Source of the DNA: Bordetella genomosp. 10
GTDB lineage: Bacteria; Pseudomonadota; Gammaproteobacteria; Burkholderiales; Burkholderiaceae_B
Reading direction: 5' to 3'
DNA: 64,000 nt
Assembly (NCBI RefSeq): GCF_002261225.1
Contig: NZ_NEVM01000002.1
Span: forward strand, 434,001-498,000
Each line of letters begins with the position of its first letter. Within the stretch, counting starts at the first letter, position 1. The translations under genes and the position numbers were made by a program. This document shows positions 9,356 through 16,591 of this stretch, piece by piece. Below the pieces are notes generated by a model, which saw only the letters and a program-made list of their open reading frames with translations, did not search any database and had not been told where the DNA came from.

Positions 9356-10876
9356 TTAGTCTTCCCGCCGCAGGTGCGGGAAGAGGATGACGTCGCGGAT
9401 GCTGGGGCTGTCGGTCAGCAGCATGACCAGGCGGTCGATGCCGATGCCGCAGCCGCCGGTGGGGGGCATGCCGTATTCGAGCGCGCGGATGTAGTCGGCG
9501 TCGTAGTACATGGCTTCCTCGTCGCCGGCGTCCTTGGCTTCGACCTGGGCGCGGAAGCGCTCGGCCTGGTCCTCGGGGTCGTTCAGCTCGGAGAAGCCGT
9601 TGGCGATTTCGCGGCCGGTGATGAAGAGCTCGAAGCGCTCGGTGATGCCCTCGCGCGAGTCCGAGGCGCGGGCCAGCGGCGAGACTTCGACCGGGTAGTC
9701 GATGATGTAGGTCGGCTGCCACAGCTTGGCTTCGGCGGTTTCCTCGAACAGCGCCAGTTGCAGCGCGCCCAGGCCGGCGCGCGCCAGCGGCGCGCTGTCG
9801 ACGTCGGCGCCCAGCTTCTTCAGCTCGGCGCGCACGAAGGCGGCGTCGTCCAGTTGCGCCTGGGTGTAGCCTGGGGCGTACTTGAGGATGGCCTCGCAGA
9901 TGGTCAGGCGGTCGAAGGGACGCGACAGGTCCAGCTCGCGCTCCTGGTAGGTCAGCACGGCGCTGCCCGTGGCCGCGATGGCGGCCTGGCGGATCAGTTG
10001 TTCGGTGAAGTCCATCAGCCAGCGGTAGTCCGTGTAGGCCGCGTAGAACTCCATCATCGTGAATTCCGGATTGTGCCGCGGGCTGACGCCCTCGTTACGG
10101 AAGTTCCGGTTGATTTCGAACACCCGTTCGAAGCCGCCGACGATCAGGCGCTTGAGATAGAGCTCCGGCGCGATGCGCAGGAACATTTCCATGTCCAGCG
10201 CATTGTGGTGGGTGATGAAGGGCTTGGCCGCCGCGCCGCCGGGGATGGGATGCAGCATGGGCGTTTCCACTTCCAGGAAACCGGCGTCGAGCATGAACTG
10301 GCGGATGCCGCCGATCGCCTTGCTGCGCGCCTCGAAGGTGCGGCGGGTGGCTTCGGTCATCACCAGGTCGACATGGCGCTGGCGGTAGCGCAGCTCCTGG
10401 TCGGCCACGCCGTGGAACTTGTCCGGTAGCGGCCGCAGCGACTTCGACAGCAGGCGCGCCTGGGTGGCGTGCACGGACAGTTCGCCCTTGTTGGTCTTGA
10501 AGACCGATCCCTCGACCGCGATGATGTCGCCGATATCCCACTGCTTGAACGCCGCGTAGGGCTCTTCGCCGAGCACGCCGCGGTCCAGGTAGATCTGGAT
10601 GCGGCCGGTGGCGTCCTGCAGCGTGGCGAAGCTGGCCTTGCCCATGACGCGCTTGAGCATCATGCGGCCGGCGATCCTGACCACGCGGGCCGCGGCGGCG
10701 AGGGCTTCCTGGTCCTTGTCGTCGTACTGGGCATGCAGCTCGGCCGCGTGCGCGTCGGGCGCGAAGTCGTTGGGGAAGGCGACGCCGTTTTCGCGCAGCT
10801 TGGCGAGCTTGGCGCGGCGCTCGGCGATCAGCCGGTTTTTGTCTTGCGCGGTGTTGGCGGTCGGGGTATCGGTCAT
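9356..10876 (-). CDS. lysS: lysyl-tRNA synthetase, class II
   Basis: Charges tRNA-Lys with lysine. The 506 residues match bacterial LysRS. The N-terminal OB-fold anticodon-binding domain covers about residues 65-160 ([25 protein letters not shown]), and the class II catalytic domain shows motif 1 ([10 protein letters not shown]), motif 2 ([26 protein letters not shown]) and motif 3 ([15 protein letters not shown]). It reads leftward, 9 bp after the SDR gene and in the same direction as prfB, so prfB-SDR-lysS is probably one operon. The adjacency of prfB and lysS is common in proteobacteria. Confidence 0.97.
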   Translation of the reverse strand: MTDTPTANTAQDKNRLIAERRAKLAKLRENGVAFPNDFAPDAHAAELHAQYDDKDQEALAAAARVVRIAGRMMLKRVMGKASFATLQDATGRIQIYLDRGVLGEEPYAAFKQWDIGDIIAVEGSVFKTNKGELSVHATQARLLSKSLRPLPDKFHGVADQELRYRQRHVDLVMTEATRRTFEARSKAIGGIRQFMLDAGFLEVETPMLHPIPGGAAAKPFITHHNALDMEMFLRIAPELYLKRLIVGGFERVFEINRNFRNEGVSPRHNPEFTMMEFYAAYTDYRWLMDFTEQLIRQAAIAATGSAVLTYQERELDLSRPFDRLTICEAILKYAPGYTQAQLDDAAFVRAELKKLGADVDSAPLARAGLGALQLALFEETAEAKLWQPTYIIDYPVEVSPLARASDSREGITERFELFITGREIANGFSELNDPEDQAERFRAQVEAKDAGDEEAMYYDADYIRALEYGMPPTGGCGIGIDRLVMLLTDSPSIRDVILFPHLRRED

Positions 10877-10885
10877 GGCGGAGGT

Positions 10886-11641
10886 TCAGTCGTAATTGCG
10901 GATGTCGTCGATTTCGGTCTGGCCGAAGTCGTCACGGTCGAGGTAGGCGGCGATCCGCGCGGCGACGTTGGCCGGCGCGGACAGCTTGCCGCTGGCATGC
11001 AGGTCCTGGAAGCGGGACAGGGCGGGGAAGGCGGCGGGATCGCTGGCGCGGATGGCCCCCTGCATGTCCGTGTCGACCACGCCGGGCGCCAGGGCGACCA
11101 CGCGCGCGCCGCCGGCGCCTTGTTCCTGCTTCAGGACGCGCGTGTACATGTCCAGCGCCGCCTTGGTGGCGCAGTAGACGCCCCAGCCCGGATTGGGATT
11201 GCGGCCGGCGCCCGAGGAAATGTTGAGCACGCGGCGGTCGGCCGGCAGGCCCTGGGTCGCCGCCAGGAAGCGCGCGGTCAGCAGCATCACGGCGCCGACG
11301 TTCAGGTTCAAGGCGGCGGTGATGGCGCCGGCGTCTTCAAGCTGGTCGCCGCGGGCCACGGGATGGACGGTGCCGGCGTTGTTGATCAGCAGGTAGCGGC
11401 CGGCGTCGCGGGGCAGTTCGGCGGCGATGCGTTCGGCGGCCGCGCCGGCGGCGGCCAGGTCGGACAGGTCGGCGTCGATCTGCGTCAAGGCGGCGCCCTG
11501 GGCCGCGGCGTAGGCCTGCAGCTCGGGATCGGTGCGGCGCGCCAGCGTGATCAGCCGCACGCCCGGCTTGGCCAGGACGCGCGCCAGGGCGGCACCGATG
11601 CCGCGCGAGGCGCCGGTGAGGACGACGGAGGTTGATGTCAT
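10886..11641 (-). CDS. short-chain dehydrogenase/reductase
   Basis: Classical SDR (251 aa), NAD(P)-dependent, substrate unknown. The cofactor loop is TGASRGIG (about residues 9-16), NNAG follows near residue 87, and the catalytic set is S in NISSGAG plus YCATK (Tyr-X3-Lys). The Ala-Arg-Arg pattern after the second strand (LARRTD) suggests NADP preference. The overall look resembles sepiapterin-reductase-like bacterial SDRs, but that is only an inference. It is inserted between prfB and lysS on the same strand, with 68 bp to prfB and 9 bp to lysS, so it is expected to be cotranscribed with translation genes. Confidence 0.9.
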   Translation of the reverse strand: MTSTSVVLTGASRGIGAALARVLAKPGVRLITLARRTDPELQAYAAAQGAALTQIDADLSDLAAAGAAAERIAAELPRDAGRYLLINNAGTVHPVARGDQLEDAGAITAALNLNVGAVMLLTARFLAATQGLPADRRVLNISSGAGRNPNPGWGVYCATKAALDMYTRVLKQEQGAGGARVVALAPGVVDTDMQGAIRASDPAAFPALSRFQDLHASGKLSAPANVAARIAAYLDRDDFGQTEIDDIRNYD

Positions 11642-11709
11642 GCCGGATCCTTGTTGTTCTGACTACGGGAAAAACCGCCGGCGCGGCGCGCGGGGCGCCG
11701 CGGCCCGTC

Positions 11710-12814
11710 TTAGACCGCCTGTTTCAGGCTGGCCTGGATGAAGGGGTCGAGGTCGCCGTCCAGCACTTTCTGGGTGTTGGAGATTTCCACGTTGGTGCGC
11801 AGGTCCTTGATGCGGCTCTGGTCCAGCACGTAGGAGCGGATCTGGTGGCCCCAGCCCACGTCGGTCTTGGAGTCTTCCAGTTTCTGCTGTTCGGCCATGC
11901 GGTTGCGCATTTCCAGCTCGTACAGGCGCGATTTCAGCATCTGCATGGCTTCGGCGCGGTTGCGGTGCTGGGAGCGGTCGTTCTGGCACTGCACGACGAT
12001 GCCGGTCGGGTTGTGCGTGATGCGCACGGCCGAGTCGGTCTTGTTGATGTGCTGGCCGCCGGCGCCGCTGGCGCGGTACGTGTCGATGCGCAGGTCGGCC
12101 GGATTGACCTCGACTTCGAAGGAATCGTCCACCTCGGGGTAGACGAAGACGCTGGCGAAGGAGGTGTGGCGGCCGCCCGAGGAGTCGAACGGGCTCTTGC
12201 GCACCAGGCGGTGCACGCCGGTTTCGGTGCGCAGGTAGCCGAAGGCGTATTCGCCCTCGATCTTGATGGTGGCCGATTTGATGCCGGCCACTTCGCCTTC
12301 GGATTCTTCCAGGACTTCGGCCTTGAAGCCCTTGCGCTCGCAATACTTCAGGTACTGGCGCAGCAGCATGGACGCCCAGTCCTGCGCCTCGGTGCCGCCG
12401 GCGCCGGCCTGGATGTCCAGGAAGCAATTCAGCGGATCGGCCGGGTTGGAGAACATGCGCCGGAATTCCAGGCCTTCCAGCTTCTGCTGGAACCCGTCGG
12501 CGTCGACTTCGATGGACTCCAGGGTGGCGTCGTCGTTGTCGGCCGCGGCCAGTTCGAAGAGCTCACGCGCGTCGGCCAGGCCCCCGCCCAGTTCGGTCAG
12601 GGTGCCGACGACATCTTCGAGGCTCTTCTTTTCACGGCCCAGGTCCTGGGCGTGCTTGGGATCGTTCCAGACTTCGGGGTTTTCCAGCTCGGCGTTTACG
12701 ACCTGGAGGCGTTCGGCTTTGGCATCGTAGTCAAAGATACCTCCGTAGAGCCTGTTCGCGCTCGGCGTAGTCGGCGAGTCGGGCGGCGAGCTGGTTCTGA
12801 CGTTCGGCTTCCAT
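11710..12814 (-). CDS. prfB: peptide chain release factor 2 (programmed +1 frameshift)
   Basis: RF2 recognises UGA and UAA stop codons and triggers peptide release. The reading frame starts at the ATG at 12814 ([19 protein letters not shown]), runs 27 codons to CTT (12736-12734) and hits an in-frame TGA (12733-12731). Skipping one base (12733) continues as [16 protein letters not shown] to the stop at 11710. The joined product is 367 residues, the normal RF2 length. The main part shows the GGQ peptidyl-hydrolysis motif ([15 protein letters not shown]). A single uninterrupted frame starting at 12972 can be read but its first part has no RF2 similarity. RF2 thereby controls its own level: low RF2 lets ribosomes pause at UGA and shift. 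Confidence 0.96.
12731..12745 (-). promoter_or_regulatory. RF2 programmed +1 frameshift site
   Basis: On the minus strand the sequence CGGAGGTATCTTTGA contains the three canonical elements: an internal Shine-Dalgarno-like GGAGG, the slippery codon CTT and the in-frame stop TGA (followed by C). The spacing is the same as in E. coli prfB. Confidence 0.95.
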
Positions 12815-13012
12815 GGCAATCCTAAGGCTGTCTTAATGACGAAACCTATCATTTTAGCCTGCCTTTCGGCGCGGCTGGGACGGGGGCGGGGACGCGCCGG
12901 CCGGCCCGGGCCTTCGAATTCCTCGAACACCCCTCTGCGAACTGGCAATTCCCCTCCCAGGTCGTCGTCCATAGCATCCCCCTACCTGCGTTTATCAGGG
13001 AGGAGACAAGCC

Positions 13013-13999
13013 ATGAAAATCAAGAGATTCAAGCGTTTCAAGAGACTCGCCGCCGCGGCGATTGCCGCGCTGGCGCTGGGCGCCGGCACGGCGCGCGCGG
13101 ACTGGCCCGAGCGGCCGGTGACCATCGTGGTGCCGTTCGCGGCCGGCCAGACGGGCGACATGATCGCGCGCATGGTCGGCAAGGAACTGGAGATCAAGTT
13201 CGGCAAGGCCTTCATCGTGGAGAACCGGCCCGGCAGCGGGGGACGCATCGGCACGACGTATGTCGCGCGCGCCAAGCCGGATGGGTACACCCTGTTGATG
13301 ACCAGCACGGGGCCCTATGCGATCACGCCGGCCCTCTATCCCCGCGACACCCGGTACGACCCGGTGAAGGATTTCGTCGGCATCGCGGAGACGGCTTCCA
13401 CGCCGCAGGTCATCGCCGTCTCGAACGGCTCCGGCATCGTCGATTTCGCGGATATGGTCAAGCGGGCCAAGGCCAAGGACCTGTCCTACGGTTCGGCGGG
13501 CAACGGGTCGTTGCAGCACCTGACCATGGAGCTGCTGAAGAAGGAGATCGGCTTTCCCATGGTGCACGTGCCATTCAAGGGCAGCGCCGAATCGAAGACG
13601 GCCCTCATCGCCAACACCCTGGAGGCGACTTCCGATTCCTTGCCCTCGCTGCTCACCAGCATCAAGGCGAAGCAGATCAAGGCCATCGCGGTGGTCGACG
13701 ACAAGCGTTCCTCCTACATTCCCGACGTGCCGACCGTGGGCGAGCTGGGTTACCCCAAGCTGAGCGCCGTCGCGTTCTTCGGGTTGGTGGCGCCCCAGGG
13801 CACGCCGAAGGAGATCGTGGATGCGCTGAACCGGGAGGTCATCGCCATGTTCAAGACGCCCGCGTTCCAGGAACAGATGCGGGCCCAGGCATTGACCCCG
13901 CCGGCGGAACGCACGCCGGAGCAGTTTTCGGCCTACCTGGCGGAAGAAGTGGCGCGTTGGAAAAAGGTCGTCGAACAAGCTAAGGTCACCGTAGATTAA
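13013..13999 (+). CDS. periplasmic Bug/TctC-family solute-binding protein
   Basis: A 328-residue extracytoplasmic receptor of the tripartite tricarboxylate transporter (TctC/Bug) family. The signal peptide spans about residues 1-29 (basic MKIKRFKRFKR, then an Ala/Leu core, ending ARA before DWPERP). The Bug hallmark WPERPVTIVVPFAAGQTGDMIAR starts the mature protein; FIVENRPGSGG and the VPFKGSAES and VPTVGELGYP segments follow. The start at 13013 is preceded by GGGAGGAG. The gene lies 12 bp before the fumarase-type dehydratase subunit gene, so the ligand may be a hydroxy-dicarboxylate such as tartrate or malate. No TctA/TctB membrane genes are in the window. Confidence 0.93.
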   Translation: MKIKRFKRFKRLAAAAIAALALGAGTARADWPERPVTIVVPFAAGQTGDMIARMVGKELEIKFGKAFIVENRPGSGGRIGTTYVARAKPDGYTLLMTSTGPYAITPALYPRDTRYDPVKDFVGIAETASTPQVIAVSNGSGIVDFADMVKRAKAKDLSYGSAGNGSLQHLTMELLKKEIGFPMVHVPFKGSAESKTALIANTLEATSDSLPSLLTSIKAKQIKAIAVVDDKRSSYIPDVPTVGELGYPKLSAVAFFGLVAPQGTPKEIVDALNREVIAMFKTPAFQEQMRAQALTPPAERTPEQFSAYLAEEVARWKKVVEQAKVTVD

Positions 14000-14011
14000 A
14001 GGAGCGCCCCC

Positions 14012-14857
14012 ATGGTGAGAGAAGTCCCGGCAAATCAAATTACCGATACCGTCGCGAAGCTGTGCATCGATGCCTGTCATCTGCTTCCCGACAACCTGGT
14101 CCAAGGTTTTCATGACGCGGCGGAGAAAGAGATTTCGCCCCTGGGCAAGTCGGTCCTGCTCAAGCTGATCGACAACGACAGGATCGCCCGCGAAAACCAG
14201 GTTTCCTACTGTCATGACACCGGGCTGACCATCGTCTTCATCGAGCTGGGCCAGGACGTCCATGTCAGCGGCGGCGGCTTCGAGGAAGCCGTGCAGGCGG
14301 GGGTGCGCAAGGGCTACGCCGAGGGGTTCATGCGCAAGTCCGTGGTGTCCGACCCGCTGCTGCGCGTCAACAGCAATGACAATACGCCGGCCGTCGTCCA
14401 CACCGAGATCGTTCCGGGCAGCGAGATCCACGTGACCGTCGTTCCGAAGGGCGGCGGCAGCGAGAACTGGAGCACCATGAAGTTCCTGTTGCCCGGCGAG
14501 GGCGCCGAGGGGGTGAAGAAGTTCGTGCTGGCCGCCATCGAGGCGGCCGGCGGCGCGGCCTGTCCGCCGCTCACGGTGGGCGTCGGCATCGGCGGCAGCT
14601 TCGACAAGGTCACGGCCATCGCGAAGAAAGCCATCCTGCGGGACATCGGCGAGCATCATCCCACCCCGCACATCGCCCAGCTCGAGCGCGAGCTGCTGGA
14701 CCTCGTCAACCGGACCGGCATCGGGCCGCAAGGGTACGGCGGCTCGACCACGGCGCTGTGGGTCGCGGTGGAGACCTATGCATGCCACATCACCGCCTTG
14801 CCCGTGGCGGTGAATATCCAGTGCCACGCCAGCCGGCGTGCCAGCGCCACCATCTGA
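14012..14857 (+). CDS. ttdA: class I fumarase / L(+)-tartrate dehydratase alpha subunit
   Basis: N-terminal-domain subunit (281 aa) of a two-subunit [4Fe-4S] hydro-lyase acting on fumarate/malate or tartrate. Conserved cluster-domain segments are YCHDTGLTIVF (about residues 67-77), GGGSENWSTMKFLLP, VGVGIGGSFDK and GGSTTALWVAVETYACHITALPVAVNIQCHASRR near the C-terminus; three cysteines in such positions hold the cluster. It is 12 bp after the Bug protein and 16 bp before the beta subunit. The name ttdA is a family assignment; a dedicated fumarase of the split type cannot be excluded. Confidence 0.88.
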   Translation: MVREVPANQITDTVAKLCIDACHLLPDNLVQGFHDAAEKEISPLGKSVLLKLIDNDRIARENQVSYCHDTGLTIVFIELGQDVHVSGGGFEEAVQAGVRKGYAEGFMRKSVVSDPLLRVNSNDNTPAVVHTEIVPGSEIHVTVVPKGGGSENWSTMKFLLPGEGAEGVKKFVLAAIEAAGGAACPPLTVGVGIGGSFDKVTAIAKKAILRDIGEHHPTPHIAQLERELLDLVNRTGIGPQGYGGSTTALWVAVETYACHITALPVAVNIQCHASRRASATI

Positions 14858-14872
14858 GCCGGAGGTTTCACC

Positions 14873-15439
14873 ATGGCAGTCCATCACCTGCAAACCCCGC
14901 TCGACGACGAGGCCGTGTTGCGGCTGAACGCGGGCGACGAGGTCTACCTGTCCGGCGTCATCATCATGGCGCGCGATGCCGCGCACAAGCGTTTCGTCGA
15001 TACCCTGGCCGCGGGCCAGGCGCTGCCGGTGGACCTGCGGGGCCACGTGCTGTTCTACGGCGGGCCCGGGCCGACCAAGCCGGGACACGCCATCGGCGTC
15101 GTCGCCCCGACTTCCGCGTACCGCATGGATCCTTACGCCACCGTGCTGTTCGACCACGGGGCCCGGGGCGCCATCGGGAAGGGGCCGCGCGGCGCCGCCA
15201 TCCGGGCGTCCTGCGAGAAGAACCGCGCCGTCTGCTTTTCCGCCATCGGGGGCATATCGGCCACCCTGTTCGCATGCATCCGTTCGGCGGAAGTCATCGC
15301 CTACGAGGACCTGAAGACCGAGGCGGTGCAGCGCCTGGTGATCGAGGACTTCCCCCTGCTCGTCACCAACGACGCCCATGGCCGCGATATGTACGCGGAG
15401 GAGGTCGGGAAGTACCGGGCCCGGCTGCGGGAGGCCTGA
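14873..15439 (+). CDS. ttdB: class I fumarase / L(+)-tartrate dehydratase beta subunit
   Basis: C-terminal-domain subunit (188 aa) that completes the active site of the hydro-lyase encoded just upstream. It shows LSGVIIMARDAAHKRF, the FYGGPGP loop, RMDPYATVLFDHGARGAIGKGP and the late segment EDFPLLVTNDAHGRDMY typical of fumarate hydratase C-terminal domains. The start follows GGAGG. It closes a likely three-gene catabolic operon (binding protein, alpha, beta), with a LysR gene 93 bp beyond on the same strand. Confidence 0.88.
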   Translation: MAVHHLQTPLDDEAVLRLNAGDEVYLSGVIIMARDAAHKRFVDTLAAGQALPVDLRGHVLFYGGPGPTKPGHAIGVVAPTSAYRMDPYATVLFDHGARGAIGKGPRGAAIRASCEKNRAVCFSAIGGISATLFACIRSAEVIAYEDLKTEAVQRLVIEDFPLLVTNDAHGRDMYAEEVGKYRARLREA

Positions 15440-15532
15440 CGATCCCGGGGATAGACCGGCCGGTGGGTCCTGCGCGCGTATGCGGTACATGATCAGGAGA
15501 CATCGCCATGATCACGCGCTCGCCAGGAACCC

Positions 15533-16468
15533 ATGCTTCCAGATCTCGATTCCATCGCGCTTTTCGTCAAGGCCGCCGAGTTGCGCAGCCTGACCCGCGC
15601 CGCCGCGGCATCCTCGATGGGCCTGGCGGCGGCAAGCCGGCGCATCTCGCTGCTCGAGCATCGCCTGAAATGCTCGCTGTTCGACCGCTCGCACAAAGGC
15701 GTCGAACTCACGCCGGCCGGCGTGACGCTGCTGCACCATGCCAAGCAGTTGCTGATCCAGATAAACCAGATGCAGGCGGACCTGGACGAGCATGGTTCGG
15801 GCCGCCGCAGCGCCCTGAGGGTGCAGGCGAACACGTCCGCCATGGCGCAGTACCTCCCGGCCGACCTCGCCACCTTCAATGCCGAACACCCCGACGTGAA
15901 CCTCACGGTGAAGGAGCGCTGGAGCGACCAGATCGTGCAGGCGCTGCTGCTGGGCGACGCGGACGTGGGCATCATCAATCCTTGCGGCTCTCTCGAAGGC
16001 CTGGAGTGCCAGCCGTATCGCAGGGATCATCTCTGCGCCGTCATGCCGCGGGACCACCCGCTGTCCAGGCACGACGGCGTCTGGTTCGAACAGGTGCTCG
16101 ACTATCCCCTGGTGGGCCTGGAGGACGGGGCATCGTTGATGGCCTTGCTGGCCGCGCAGGCCGGACTCGCCCAGAAAGCCCTGAAACTGCGCGTGCAGAT
16201 GCAGGGCTTCGAGGCGGTGTGCCGGATGATCGAGGCGGGGATGGGGATCGGCGTGCTGCCCAAGCAGGCGGCCGAAGCCTATCTGCCCGGCATGCACCTG
16301 GAGATTCGCGTTCTCAACGATAAGTGGGCGAGCAGGCAGATGCTGGTATGCACCGCGCGCGGCAGGGAAAAATCCGATCCCTTGATCCGGCTGGTGCGGG
16401 CGCTGTCGCATGCGTTTCGCGACGGGGAGTCGGCGGGCTTTTCCTACGGGCGAATGCGCGGAACCTGA
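15533..16468 (+). CDS. LysR-family transcriptional regulator
   Basis: LTTR of 311 residues. The N-terminal winged helix-turn-helix occupies about residues 4-62 (DSIALFVKAAELRSLTRAAAASSMGLAAASRRISLLEHRLKC read with gaps), followed by a linker helix and a periplasmic-binding-like effector domain (RRSALRVQANTSAMAQYLPADLATF onward). It stands directly after the ttdAB-type genes on the same strand, so it probably responds to their substrate; the more common divergent arrangement is not seen. The ATG at 15533 is chosen because LPDLDSIALFVKAAE is the standard LTTR start. Confidence 0.92.
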   Translation: MLPDLDSIALFVKAAELRSLTRAAAASSMGLAAASRRISLLEHRLKCSLFDRSHKGVELTPAGVTLLHHAKQLLIQINQMQADLDEHGSGRRSALRVQANTSAMAQYLPADLATFNAEHPDVNLTVKERWSDQIVQALLLGDADVGIINPCGSLEGLECQPYRRDHLCAVMPRDHPLSRHDGVWFEQVLDYPLVGLEDGASLMALLAAQAGLAQKALKLRVQMQGFEAVCRMIEAGMGIGVLPKQAAEAYLPGMHLEIRVLNDKWASRQMLVCTARGREKSDPLIRLVRALSHAFRDGESAGFSYGRMRGT

Positions 16469-16591
16469 TGGCGATCGCTGGACCCATGGCCGATCCTTGG
16501 CGCGTGCCGGCATCCTTGTCCCGAAAGCGGGGGCGAGGGTGCGGGGCGTGTCATGAACGGATTGCCGGTGCAATCGTATTTGAAGGAATCA

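Noticed and set aside
12731..12814. Apparent disruption of prfB by an early TGA
   Set aside because: The CTT-TGA-C sequence with an internal Shine-Dalgarno is the conserved programmed frameshift site, so the gene is intact.
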